Assembly: GCA_036362985.1 (NCBI GenBank)
Contig: JAYGXS010000001.1
Coordinates: forward strand, 55,553,605-55,617,604
Direction: 5' to 3'
From: Ligula intestinalis
Lineage: Eukaryota > Platyhelminthes > Cestoda > Diphyllobothriidea > Diphyllobothriidae
DNA length: 64,000 nucleotides
Made by a program: the position numbers and the translations under genes. Positions 32,903 to 43,811 of the stretch are shown here, piece by piece (the stretch's first letter is position 1; each line of letters begins with the position of its first letter). The notes under the pieces were generated by a model. The model worked only from the letters and a program-made list of their open reading frames with translations, did no database searches and was not told the DNA's origin.

Positions 32903-33088
32903 AGAGTACCCGATGACCTCTTTTTTATTTGGAGCATTCTTTGCGGAGAACGACGGTCGATAGTGGAAGAATGTGAACAGAAGGGAAAATTCTTCCGAAG
33001 AATTTGGTGGCAGCCAAATTTTTATTTCATCAGAGAACTCCGCAGATCTGGGAAGTAAATGAAGGTTAATCGGATTGCCAGTCAAACC
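32903..33088 (-). CDS. DOCK7-like: DOCK DHR-1 exon
   Basis: A 186-nt exon, phase 0 at both ends, with a GTAAGT donor. It encodes DEIKIWLPP and LLFTFFHYR, close to the DHR-1 signature '[26 protein letters not shown]', and ends VIGYS at the point equivalent to 'PVGYT'. An alternative acceptor (TTTACTTCCCAG) would start the exon at 33047 and break the phase with the upstream exon. Confidence 0.84.
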
Positions 33089-33959
33089 CTTATTCAAATT
33101 TAAAATAGAGACTAAGCAGTTTTCTTTCAAAAGATTATTTGGTGATACCGGAAAATCAACACGAATACTTCAAGGATGCGTGTGCCGATTGTGAGTTGTG
33201 CTTATTTAGCCCGGCTGTTAACTGCTATACAGAACGCGCGGCGGTGATATAATGATGAGAAGTCACATAACTACCGGCATTTTTTCGCTAGTAAAGCCGC
33301 TGCTCTAGGAATAAGCTAAAAAATATGTAGCAAAATATCGTCGATTGCAGTTTTGTCGCAAAAACACAAATACAATGTTATAATTTTTATGTTATTTAAT
33401 TCCCGTTATCCAATCTGCAATAAAACCCATAAGACTTTAATACTGGAGGAAGTTACAAAATAAGAAGATAAAAACAGTGACTTCGTTAATACTCACTTCT
33501 CCTTTATTGATGCATTTAACGTGGCCTGACTTTGAAACTCCATTGCACTGGATTGCCCAAAGATGGTCTAAAATGGAAGTCATCGCTTTTCAGTTTCGCA
33601 TGATAAATAGGCCTAAGTGTGTTCTGTTTACGATAACAAAGGCATGCCTGCGCCTAACAAATAATGTTAGCGTTCTTTTACCGGCATTTGTGGTCTGGCA
33701 AAAGGTACGGTTAGAACTTAAAGCTAAATCACTGGACTGGAATTCTAGTGACTAAGTTATAAGTTTACAAATAGGACATGGGATTGAATAAGAGTTCTCC
33801 CACATAGCATGAGATAGGAAGGTGGGCATATAAACATCTTAAACGTGGGAAACATATAACGGTCGCCAGCCCCTCTAAGTGGGATAGTTCCTCTCGTAAT
33901 ATTACTTTACCCGAGCTATCTGAGTCAGAACGCACGATTTCGGGATTACCTGTAAGGTC

Positions 33960-34190
33960 TGACTGACTTGTTGACACTGCAGGCGAATCACAAACACGTG
34001 CATATTGTCTTCGGGTTCACATTTGTTGCACGGATTTACGACTTGGGACCCACAGTGGCGAACACTAGCTGTCTATTTGTTATAACCAGCATCAGACAAG
34101 CGCGAAATTTCCTCGAGGCTTCGTGTTCCAAAATGGACAGCATCGACCACCATATTGACTTAGTTCTCCGGTATGAGGGTTCTTGATCAA
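33960..34190 (+). mobile_element. Penelope C-terminal fragment
   Basis: The plus strand reads ARNFLEASCSKMDSIDHHID and L, a decayed form of the conserved Penelope C-terminus 'AR-x-FLEAW-x-S-x3-SI-x-HIDL'. Upstream, HKHVHIVFGFTFVARI fits the preceding 'TGH-x-F-x-F' segment. Sequence to about 34440 may be the element's 3' untranslated part. Belongs with the 17 kb and 27 kb subfamily. Confidence 0.6.
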
Positions 34191-34711
34191 GCTTCACTGA
34201 CTGGCGTCCACCTTTGAGGCGGTATCCGCTAATGTATGCCCCAAAATGTAGAATCTCGCCGATAGCCCAATCCATCTTACCTTCGACAGGGCGAACCACA
34301 ACCGAAACTCCACATTTTTTCTCGCCTCTGGAACCCAACAAAACACGATGCATCCAATTCCTTGCAAATACTGATACAACTCAGCCTCTTACTATTCGTT
34401 TCGTCTGACAACGTTGGCATGTAACTAGGTTGAAAATTCCCCCGTAAAACGCCATCTTGCAGAGGAGCTTTCACAGTTAATTACCTATACCTGCACCCAA
34501 AAATGCGTGAACTCGAACGTTGGTTGCCTTCACCTCCGAGGTTGGCGATGGCTAGCTAAGGAGGATTAATAAGTCAGAAATGACCATCCCAAAATCATTT
34601 TTTCGTATTGGTAATGTTTTTTTTCACAGTCTTATGTTTGGCGGAAGTGCGTTCATCGAGCGGATTACGATATATGCTTAACCTATTTTGCCTTGTGACT
34701 CAATCTTAAAC

Positions 34712-34844
34712 CACAGCAGGCCGTCCCTTATTGGCTTTATTAATGAAAGCCGGGGATGCCGCCATAGAAAAGGTGCGCAGTATATCTAGAGAACGCTGAA
34801 AACCAAAACGGTCTGCAGGATGGTTACTGGTGTCCGCTTGTGTG
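34712..34844 (-). CDS. DOCK7-like: DOCK DHR-1 exon (boundaries uncertain)
   Basis: An open segment encoding TQADTSNHPADRFGFQRSLD and beyond. It lies where DOCK7 has '[27 protein letters not shown]'. The phase-consistent acceptor is TACTGTACAG at 34845-34846. A second acceptor 20 bp upstream (TTCATCAG) would add VYNLLYS, which resembles the family better but breaks the phase. The donor (GTTTAAG) is weak. The exon identity is therefore moderately supported and its edges are not settled. Confidence 0.6.
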
Positions 34845-35149
34845 CTGTACAGTAGGTTGTATACCTGATGAAATGTGAAGAAAAAAATTTGAGTGGGTGA
34901 GTTAACACACATTTGAGGTTGTTTATTTTGTTCATTGAGTTGACTTGGGGTACAAAATGCTGTTGAGTAGCAAAGAGTTCGGCTCAGATCAGTATACTGG
35001 GAGCAAAACGAAGCCAATTGGGACCAAATCCAACGTTTGTTTATATCCAAGGAATGTCCTACCCTATTATACGCCGCGGGAAAACTCCTTGTTATTGCGT
35101 GTTATACTAAAAAAGAACATTCCTAAAAAGCGGAAACTTTTTAACTAGA

Positions 35150-36700
35150 TAGGTTCAGAGAGCAGACAATTTTGTTTTACTTTCATGAAACTGAGGTTAG
35201 TACAATTATGCGATAGCGCATTACGCTTGGAAAAGAAAAGCAAACTACTTTTAAAAAATATATTTGGCAAATCCACCAAGTTTTGTGCCATAAAATAGAG
35301 TGATTAAGTTAAAAGGCTGTTACTTGCTATATCCCACATTAAATGTATATTGTATATTTGAACAGTTACAGTCAAGGAATTCTCTTGAGGACCCTATTAG
35401 TATAAAGTAACCAAATCGATTGTACAGTCAAAACGAAGTTGAAGACAGTTAATATAACACAGATTAGAGTGAGTTGGCGAAACGATTTTCTCAAAAATCG
35501 CCGTTGATATAATTGCCACTCTGCTCTACTTTTTTATTGTAGAGCTCAGCCTAGAGACAACCAAATATACTGAAAACTGTTCCGGTTACGATAAAAAAGG
35601 TTATCTCTTTGAGTTATAAAGAAGATTTATCACTTATTTTTTAGGGAACTCAAAAAATGGCCAAAATTTTCCATTTTGATCTTGACTTATTCTTCAAAAA
35701 AATAAAGTGCGAAGACTTCCGACGCCAAAATATACGACTGAAGCTCTTTTTCAAGAGGTAACTTGTTGTAGAAATTTTTTTAAGTCAACCTTAGGCATAA
35801 TAATTCGCGACGTTTGTTATGTTCGTTCACTTTTCTCGGCAATGCGTTAACGTGTTTGGGTGGTTCGAAAACCCTGACACAAACGGACAGCTACATAATA
35901 GAATGTTTAAAGCTCGTTATTTACGTAAATGCTTTTAAGGTATGTCTGATTTTGAAGGTTTTGGTAAGCACGTAGAATATAATAATTATTTATGGTCAAT
36001 CGACTGAAGCCAGTGAAAATCGTAAAGTCTTAATTAGCATTTCAAGGAAGATCTGAACCTATTTCCACAATAATAAAAAAAGAATATGGCGGAAGAAAAT
36101 TACTATAAGTGTACAAAAAACGGTATTTTTACTATTGCATCTGACAATTTCATTTAAATTTATTAGTCACTGAACGACATACCCGCACGTGAGCTTAAGA
36201 AATATTTTACTCCTGTGATGTCCCAATAGACCAAATCGAGCAAAAATGTGATTACTTTAGTCCAATGAAACTCAAGCAATGCATAAGCGAAAGAAAAAGC
36301 CAGCAATCTTCGTGAAAACGTGTTGGAATACATACTCAAACTTTGGGCTGTTCGGTAACAGCCGTATATTACAGTGCACGTCAGCATATGTATCTGAAAA
36401 CTTTACAAAAGGGTTATTATCGAACGTAATTTTACCTGTGCTGCTTTATTCACTCGGTGGTTTTGCATAAGCGGGCTTCTTCTACATGTAAAACGATAAA
36501 ACCGATAGCAGCCACGGGTACTTAAATGAACGGAGTCTCTGTCCATGCTTCAAGCGCCATGAGTTAAGAAATCTTCTAAGTTGAACGCACCACTCAGTTA
36601 TTTAGATATGCATACATGACCTTTTAGACATAACTGTGCTTTGCTGGCAAAATTTATGAAAATATAACTCGTAGTATAGAGGGAATTTGACTTCTGTCGG
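35150..36700. repeat. AT-rich dispersed repeat, longest copy
   Basis: The left end matches 29030-29230 and the right end matches 18430-18980 and 31302-31360. This suggests one unit of about 1.5 kb with no long open frame. Could be a non-autonomous element or an old, decayed one. Confidence 0.45.
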
Positions 36701-37591
36701 GAATCAAGGAAAATGAAATGTTTCTATAATTTTAAAACATACTGGGATCACCACGGCGGGATCAGCAGTTTTGCATATCTTGACCGACATAAGAATCTCT
36801 CCCGAACGGTATTTCAGTTGTGAAAATGTGAGTTTCCGCGGATAAACATACAGTTGGTGCCTGAATTGATAAAATTACTCCGAAAGTATATTCAAAAAAG
36901 GTTCAAGCCCTTAAAAAATTGCAAAAATGCTAATGCCAAAAACTAAAATATTGAACTATTTGAAAATTTATTTACCATCGCAGCTAAGTAATAATTTTTA
37001 TCCAAAATCACATTTTAGAATTTCGGTTGATATTTCATGAGATAGACCAAATATTGCATGGTTGGATTTCATAAGGACCCCGGTAACGGCATGAAACGGA
37101 AGGACTACAGCGCTCATTGTTTGATAAGCCTCCATTTTCAGACAGTCGGAATTCAACCACAATTTTGGAAAAGGGGACGACTTGTAAGAAGAAAAAGAAA
37201 AAGACATTCAAACACCGAGTTATTTGCACTCTATAGATTTTGTCGGAAATCTACATAGATAGTGGCGCCTACAGAAATGAAAACGGGAACACTAAAGTAG
37301 GTGCACGCAGGACAACTAAAGTTCAACAATAGCTGAAGGAAACTTTCCCATATACAGCCAGTAGATTAACATATCACAGTACCTGATTTGTCTGCAAGCA
37401 GTGTAGGCAACACGGCACAAGGTAGACTGTGCGCCGAAACAAGTGAAACGTGATCGTAAAGGTGGATTCAAACGTAAAGTATGACCTCTGTGGTGCTTTA
37501 GTATTTATTACCGTAGGTTTTACTGTATTTGCATATGCTCGTATGGCAGATTGCTGTTGTGTATGCAGCAAGTTCTTATAAAAACCCCTAC
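36701..37591. other. DOCK intron, nothing recognised
   Basis: AT-rich sequence beyond the dispersed repeat. The short introns 38100-38953 and 39329-39731 are also without features. Confidence 0.5.
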
Positions 37592-38099
37592 CTTGAACAG
37601 TTGAAGGCGTAAAACCTGCTCTTTACGGGGAACTCCAACACAGTGCGCAGGCAAGCGGGAGGTTGTGGGTCCACCACCAGGGCCTCGGTCGCTGTCTGCG
37701 GTTGCTGTTGCTGCGTAGAAGGTTCAAGAGGTGAAGCGGAACTGTCTGATACACCAGCCACCTTCCGCAACGCCCGTCTGCAGGATGGTTCACTGGCAGT
37801 AAATAAAAGTTCGTTCTCGGGTGAAAGAAGTCGAATAGATCCCGGACTTTTGTCACCTGTTAATGTGTGCCCTCTCATGAGATAGATCAGTTGCTCCGGA
37901 GTGATTACCTCAAGCGAAAGGACAATGGTGACGCTAGTGATTATCTTCATCTTCTTCAGTGCACTCTGGCGCTCAGGATTCTCAATGTGGCAGATCCAGG
38001 GACTCGCACTGGTCGGTGACTGTGGTGAGATAGAACGAGACGTGATGGAGGTGGAGGCTGAGCAGACGGAAGTATTTATTTCTCTAGGAGATTGAACGC
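37592..38099 (-). CDS. DOCK7-like: DOCK exon entering DHR-1
   Basis: A 508-nt exon with acceptor CTTACCCACAG and donor GTAGGG. It starts with a Ser/Thr-rich stretch, then VTIVLSLEVITPEQLIYLM, which matches the 'LSDEDLYKFLADM' segment. A Gln-rich low-complexity insert follows, then LRTVLEFPVKSRFYAFN, corresponding to 'TREILEFPARDVYVPNT' at the start of the DHR-1 (C2-like) domain. It ends with two bases that fit the start of the exon at 34712-34844. Confidence 0.82.
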
Positions 38100-38953
38100 C
38101 TGTGGGTAAGTCGAAATGATTGAGTGCTGGACTTTCCTGTCTGTAAACGGCAGCTATAGTGCTTGCAATAGTGTCGAAGGAGATAGAAGAAGCCTACAAG
38201 GAGAAATTCAGACTCAAAAAATAGAAAAAAATATTCCCATATTGTTCACATTTTTATCGATATCTAGATTAAACCGAGCCGAAGGTTATTATTTTCGACA
38301 GCCTGTGGTCATATTTTTGCATTTTAAACTAACTCAACTAAACAGTGCATACTATCTAACTTCAGAAAAAAGGCGAAATGAAGAAATTAAAATATATTGT
38401 GTCCCTTACCCTGGAAATGTTCCGAACACTTAAATTAGATCAGAACAGGGATTTGACTACGTTTTTCACTTTAGAATCCTCTAGCACAGCTTCGGGATTT
38501 TAGTAATTTGCTCAATATAAAACTACTATGCGGCATATAAAAGAATGTAGATCCACTCCTCTCAAAAAATATAAAACGTGTAATTGTGGACGTCTTATAA
38601 CAATCCATTTTTTCGGAACGCCACCCTGACAAACTACGCACAGAACCCTAGCAAAAAATATGGCCTAGCATTTATGGACTTCAAGGTTAGCCGCATCACT
38701 TTTCAATGCTTAAAAAATAACAAAAGAAAAATACTAGGAAATGGAAAATTTGTGTGACAGTATGTCAGATAGATGTGATCTCCCATGGCTTTTTATTCCA
38801 TAATTTTAGGTGTGATGGCAAAATCAAATTGCATTTGAAGTAGGAAGGCTGCAGATGGTCTTCCTATAATCATACTTAAAATAGCGAACCATTAGAAATC
38901 GTTTACTTTTACAACTTATGTACTCATCTACCAACGTTGAGGTTGGAGTCTAC

Positions 38954-39328
38954 CTTTTAAACATTCCTGATAATCCAGCATTAACTGAAGACTTGCCACT
39001 TTGAAAAATCTGCTGCTTCTCAGATGTACGGTACGGTTGTATGGACCAGTGAGTTGTTGGTTACTACATGTCTTCATGCCTTGTCTCTCTAAAAGATCCT
39101 GCAGGAAGTCCTTCGATAGCGAGCGGTGAGAACTGTGGGTAGGCTTGAAGACTGGCGTCGAATCATCATTGCTCGAGGTCATCCCGTCCGATCCTTGCTG
39201 ATAGACCAGACCGGCGTCATAGCCAGATAGTGTCCGAATTCGCAGCCGGTGTGAAAGCCGTGCATCAGCGGATCTATGTGGCCGTCGAAATACATCCACC
39301 ATTCGCTGACTTCGTCCTCTGACCTTTC
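38954..39328 (-). CDS. DOCK7-like: DOCK linker exon, Ser/Arg-rich
   Basis: A 375-nt exon (two bases, 124 codons, one base) with acceptor CAAATCTACAG and donor GTAGAC. The product is rich in Ser, Arg and His, and occupies the position of the variable linker between the FAWTA block and DHR-1 in DOCK7. It shows little direct similarity of its own. Support comes from phase agreement at both ends and from the continuous open frame. Confidence 0.72.
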
Positions 39329-39731
39329 CTGTAGATTTGAAAAGCCCTTTTAGTCCTCTTGCAGTAAGAGCTGGTCAGGTTATCAACAACGACATAAGCA
39401 ATGCGAAACAATGTCGAACGAGAACTGTTTTAGTATTTTTCAAGATTCTACAAATGTGAGGCAAAAAGTACTTAATTCGTAGAAGACGACAAATGTTGTT
39501 TTTGATGAGTAAGAAGTTAGAATAAGATGTTTGGATTGTCCGTATCAGTTAATTTTGACAAGTATCGAGTGCTGGGACGAACGTGACGGCCTCCTTTTGA
39601 ACTAAACCCAACTTTGGGAGAGGTCACCAAACATATAAAACCTACTCAAAAACTGTAAATATTAATCCTTCCCAAAAATGATGATGGTTACATTACAAAT
39701 TTTAAACAGGTGGAACCAAAAAAAATATTAC

Positions 39732-39873
39732 CTCGAGCATCTCCAGCTGGTTCCTCACTATGCACCTCTTCATGAAAGTTCGGCAAGCAGTAAGTAGCAT
39801 GTATTTGCGCTATGACAGCTGCCAAATTGACCGCTGTCCAAGCGACGGGCAACCGAAGGTCCAGAGTTTTCGT
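39732..39873 (-). CDS. DOCK7-like: DOCK exon with PVAWTAVNL motif
   Basis: A 142-nt exon has acceptor TTCTGATCGCAG and donor GTAATA; it starts in phase 0 and leaves one base. It encodes LRLPVAWTAVNLAAVIAQ, a close match to the conserved 'YRMPFAWTAIHLMNIV' block of DOCK-C proteins. This is one of the strongest family anchors in the window. The overhang base is completed by the first two bases of the exon at 38954-39328. Confidence 0.86.
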
Positions 39874-40162
39874 CTGCGATCAGAAGTAAACATCTGTTTA
39901 ATAGGATAATTGGGCATACCGCATTGTAAAGTTTCCACTTCATAAAAGAGTGATCTGCCCTCCTTCGGTCAGCCCTTATTTGTTTTACTTCAAAGGTACG
40001 CACTTTTTTACAACCGGGAAGCTTCCAATGCACTTACTATATTGAGCTTATCTCCGAATAATAAAGAAACGTAAAGGAAACCTCTGGTCAATACTTGAAC
40101 AAAAATTATATTCGAAGTTACTTTGCGGTTTACTTTAACCACAAAACGGGAATTCGACTTAC

Positions 40163-40216
40163 ATCGATAGACGACGCTTGATCGATTTTCTCTTCTGTAC
40201 GAAGTTTCCGCTCAAC
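40163..40216 (-). CDS. DOCK7-like: DOCK mini-exon (54 nt)
   Basis: Eighteen codons, VERKLRTEEKIDQASSID, lie between a pyrimidine-rich acceptor (TTCTCTTTACTCAAG) and a consensus GTAAGT donor. Both ends are phase 0, as both neighbouring exons require. The segment continues the lipid-kinase-like 'LVIKLEKVLQ' motif begun in the upstream exon. The exon sits only about 100 bp from the end of a Penelope insertion. Confidence 0.75.
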
Positions 40217-40329
40217 CTTGAGTAAAGAGAATCGAATTCTGCCAGTTTACTAGCACGATTACGCAGCTGCAGAAAATACGGAGTAGATAAAAATGCCCTA
40301 AATATCATGTCATAATTGAAAAGTCGCTG

Positions 40330-40375
40330 TGTTGGCAAACGATCGTTTTCAGTCATTCATCGTCAGGCCAGTACA
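40330..40375 (-). ncRNA. degenerate hammerhead-like motif, left end of the Penelope pair
   Basis: The minus strand reads ACTGGC-CTGACGA-TGAATGACT-GAA-AACGATCGTT-T-GCCA. Stem I (TGGC/GCCA) and stem III (AAC/GTT) form, and the core CTGANGA is intact because position 7 is free. Stem II is poor (T opposite T). Homologous in position to the better motifs at 29.3 and 31.2 kb. Confidence 0.5.
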
Positions 40376-40415
40376 TGACATGGTGAATGAAATTGGTCAA
40401 TTAATTACAGCGTTT

Positions 40416-41330
40416 TTAAATCCACAGGATGGGGAAGGGGGAAGGACAAGGGTGAGGTTGATTAAGCAGCTGGGGTTTTCCTCGTCTCTTGAATGCGGGT
40501 GCCTGCGTGGGTAGGACGCTGGTTGCCATGCGCAGATGAGACAGGGGGATTTTCTCGCGGTCAGCGGGTTGAGTTCTGTATGTCAGCCGCGCAGCTTGCG
40601 CTTGACTATTCTCCGTAGCTTCGTCTTCTGTGGCTTCTAGAGGTGTTGGATTTCCGCGTGCTGTCGGCCAAGGGAGGCAGATGGCTTGTACCAGCGCCTT
40701 TTGACAGCATAGAGTGGGTTTTGCTAGCCGGATTGCCACTGCTTCTGCTGTGGCTAACACCCGTTTGCGCAGGACTTTGGAGTAGTGTGTTGACGTGCGG
40801 TATATGACCCAAAAGGCTTCTCTCGCGTCCACTTGGTGGTTTGTATCAATTAGGTCGGCGAGGATTGAGCTTGAGATTGGTCTATTCTCCCCTCTGCTGA
40901 GCCAGGCTGGTATGTGCTCACATATTCTCTTCTCCAGACGTAGCGTTGTTCGGCCAATATAGCCCGCTCTACAGAAACAGGTGAACGAATAGATGCACAT
41001 CGATATAACCTGAAACGGTAGTCTGTCTTTACCAACCATTCGTAGAAGAGGAGGGTTTGTGAAGAGTACGCGTAAGTTTGCCGCCGGGAAGGCACTCGTG
41101 ACTGCTGTCCTCAGGCGTCGTCTTACGTGTTCACTTACTGCGTCTCCCATAAAAGGCAGTCTTATGAATAGATCTTTCTTTTCCGCCATTGCAACTGCGG
41201 CCTTTGTGACACGCTCCTTCATGTTCCGAAGGATGAACCTTTCTGGATAACCGTTTTCACGGAGTGTGTGTTGAAGCTGTTGAAATTCCACTATTTCAGG
41301 AGAGCAGATACGGTGTATTCTGGCTGCCAT
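40416..41330 (-). pseudogene. Penelope reverse transcriptase C-terminus and GIY-YIG endonuclease
   Basis: A 304-residue open frame closely related to the 29.7-31.1 kb copy. It holds the post-catalytic part of the polymerase (RIHRICSPEI, ENGYPERFILRNM), then FCRAGYIGRTTLRLEKR and EHIPAWLSRGENR, and the continuous C-terminus ISSSILADLIDTNHQVDA to LCCQKALVQA. The CxC pair before GIY is FC here (one Cys preserved as CFCR). It lacks the catalytic polymerase motifs, but the endonuclease part is uninterrupted. Upstream residues (KKTWTGQYVNFHSFVPLN) continue in frame to about 41440. Confidence 0.88.
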
Positions 41331-41661
41331 TCCCTGGACTAAGTTTCGCTTGACGTTAAGGGGTACGAAGCTGTGGAAATTAACGTACTGCCCCGTCCAG
41401 GTTTTCTTGATGAATATTCGGCGTTGAATTGAGCCACCCTCTTGTCTGGGAATGATGGCTCAATGGCTCAATTCAACGCCAAATATTTAAAAAGAAATCC
41501 TGGACGGGGCAGTACGTTAACTTTCACAGCTTCGTACCCCTTAAGGTCAAGCGAAACTCAGTCCAGCTGCTTAATTACCCTCATCCTTGTTCTCCCTCCT
41601 TCGTCATCCTGATGATTATATTAATTGTTATTAATTGGCTAATTTCATTCCCCATGTCATG

Positions 41662-41705
41662 TACTGGCCTGACGATGAATGACCGAAAACGATCGTTTGC
41701 GAATT
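41662..41705 (+). ncRNA. degenerate hammerhead-like motif, right end of the Penelope pair
   Basis: The plus strand has the same CTGACGA and GAA boxes and stem III AAC/GTT. Stem I is weakened (GGC opposite GCG) and stem II is mismatched. Probably inactive. Confidence 0.4.
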
Positions 41706-41720
41706 TTCAGTCGTAAAATG

Positions 41721-43331
41721 GGAATTTTCGCAGAACCATGTAATAATTATTAGGTAGTTTAAGTACTCGTTACGGTATCGTTTGTTAAAATATGTTTCGT
41801 GCTTTGGTGTAAAATATTCGATATATGTAGAGATAAAATGGACGTCAAAATAAAGTTGGTAAATCTTGAGGGGATAACAGAAAATAAATCGATGTATTAA
41901 ACCGTAATGTGTTGGTATTTGACTGAAAATATCTCCATTCACTGGTTTAACTGATGGTCTAGGAAAAGTAATTGTCTGGGAAGTGTTCCTTTGCCCATGG
42001 AGTTTTAATGTTTACATAAATTATGTTGAATTCTGTAAAAGTGATGAAATGACGTTTATTTAATAAAGTAATTTACAAGAAAACACTTTAATCTCAACGA
42101 AAGTACATGATGGTTCTAGGCACTTAACTTCCGAAATAGTTCAGTATAACCTGCACATTTTTTAAAAGTATGATCGTTTTCAGTTGTGTCTGGTTGTGAA
42201 ATAGGTGTCGTAGACTGTGCTCCTAAAACGGAACACGCGTAACATGTGCTGGACCAACCTGGAGGCTAGATCTAGGTATGATACGCATTCTCTTGAATGC
42301 GCATGTCTAAAAATAAAAACAAATGGAGGGTGTTATGGCATGCCGCACCAACCAAGAGGGGCCAATTCACACATCAATTGACTGACCAGCTCGGACCGTG
42401 CACTGGTGTCTGGGAGAGGGAAGAGAGATTGGAGTCGACTCTGGATGGACGTCACGCCCATAGGCACGCAGCGCTCATTCTTAATTATAAACAACACGAC
42501 ACACTTTAAACTCATCACGGTGCGATAAAAAGCCGTTGCTTGGAAGGCTGCCAGCTGGTGGAAACATTTCGGTCCTCATGTTAAAACCTAGAGTCAGTTT
42601 TTACTGGCTGCTTCCTGTTGTGACCTCGGTGATACTCCTGATTAGATAGGATATTAATCACCCCTTTTTCATTTGCGTGAAAAGCCAGTTCACAGCGCGC
42701 GTAATAGGTGTGCATGGGGCTCGCGTAGACGGGCTATTAAGATAAATCAGATACTGCGCCCGACAGGAAGTGCTATTTAAATAGTCATTCCTTGGGGGTT
42801 TTATTTTTACGGGTGGCTAAAATATGCTAAAGCATAATCCAACAAAGCTCTAGGCAGGAGTCAACATGGAAGCATGTCCCCTCCGCCAATCCATCTTGTG
42901 ACCATCTCTAAGGAAGACTTTGTGTTGTAAATTTAGGCTTAATGAATAAGAGTTGACGTGCATCAGTTCTTCTAAATTCTTCTATTGCAAATAAGCGATA
43001 AAATGCTCCGCAATATTTGTGATGGCAGTCTTGCACATCAGAGATAAATCAGTGCCCGTTCATGTAAGCATATATTGCTGATGTAAGAAATACAGCTGCA
43101 ACTTCGTAACTGTTTTACATCGTATTTGGAATGAGGTACTTAGTGTGCAGTCTCATAAGAGTGATACCAATAAAAAAGTTTATGCATGATTGAAAAATCA
43201 AAGTCAAAACAAATTCATATTTTCCTGTACATACAAATGCTGTTTGTTTTCAGTTTTAAAATTCGTCGCTACACTAGATTAGTAAATAAATTTAAAAGTA
43301 AAAGGCAGATGACTTTGGATAACTCTATTAC
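41721..43331. other. DOCK intron, nothing recognised
   Basis: A patch at 42290-42480 is GC-richer and could be a short repeat, but no family is recognised. Confidence 0.4.
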
Positions 43332-43811
43332 CTGAATAACCAGAAACACCCCGGAAAAGTGCACTAGAAGCTTCTTGCACGAACAGCAATAGCCTCTTTT
43401 AGAATTCCCGCCGGGACGTACATTGTCAACTCTTTGCATGCGCTCCATGTTGCAAACCATCTGCATATCCGTGATGAGCACATCACCGTCATTGTTTTTC
43501 TGGGACTCCAGAGGCGGACTTATGCGGAAAAGTGCCTCATAAGAAGTAGTTCCCGAAGTGGTTTTCATTGGCTGAGAAAAGGAGCAAATATTTATGCTTT
43601 CTGACAGACGGCACCCGTGTTTGGCATCCACGAGGTAGGCCGAGGCAGAAACCTGCTCTTGGCGTTCAGAAGTCAGTTCGAGAAAATTGCAGCCGAAAAG
43701 CAGGAAGGCGGCTGCCGGAAATAGGGCCGATTCGGTTAGCTTTATGGGATCATTGGGCACTGCCCAGTCGACCGCTGGTGACGCTTTACGAAATTGTGGA
43801 AGGTATTTTAC
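43332..43811 (-). CDS. DOCK7-like: DOCK exon before DHR-1
   Basis: A 480-nt exon (160 codons, phase 0 at both ends) is bounded by acceptor GCGTTTTAG and donor GTAATA. It begins VKYLPQFRKASPAVDW, contains the hydrophobic segment ESALFPAAAFLLF, and ends GVFLVIQ. The end joins without a phase break to the 54-nt exon at 40163-40216. Together they give FLVIQ-VERKL, matching the 'FLVIKLEKVL' core of DOCK7. The first part corresponds to the conserved 'EPIFASLALYD' region, but divergently. An insertion rich in polar residues separates the two conserved ends. Confidence 0.72.

Larger units (their letters stand above)
40318..41720. mobile_element. Head-to-head pair of truncated Penelope-like elements
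   Basis: A minus-strand copy (about 40318-41440) and a short plus-strand copy (about 41461-41720) meet at 41440-41460. The segment 41335-41440 recurs inverted at 41461-41565. The outer ends of both carry the same terminal sequence (GTACTGGCCTGACGATGAATGAC) facing outward. The plus copy jumps from the reverse transcriptase end straight to the 3' terminus, so it has an internal deletion. It sits in the DOCK intron between 40216 and 43332. Confidence 0.85.

Noticed and set aside
34036..34353. A 105-codon open frame on the minus strand that looked like a protein (VVVRPVEGKMDWAIGEI).
   Set aside because: It overlaps, antisense, the end of a plus-strand Penelope C-terminal fragment and its 3' flank. 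It has no family match and does not fit the DOCK phases.
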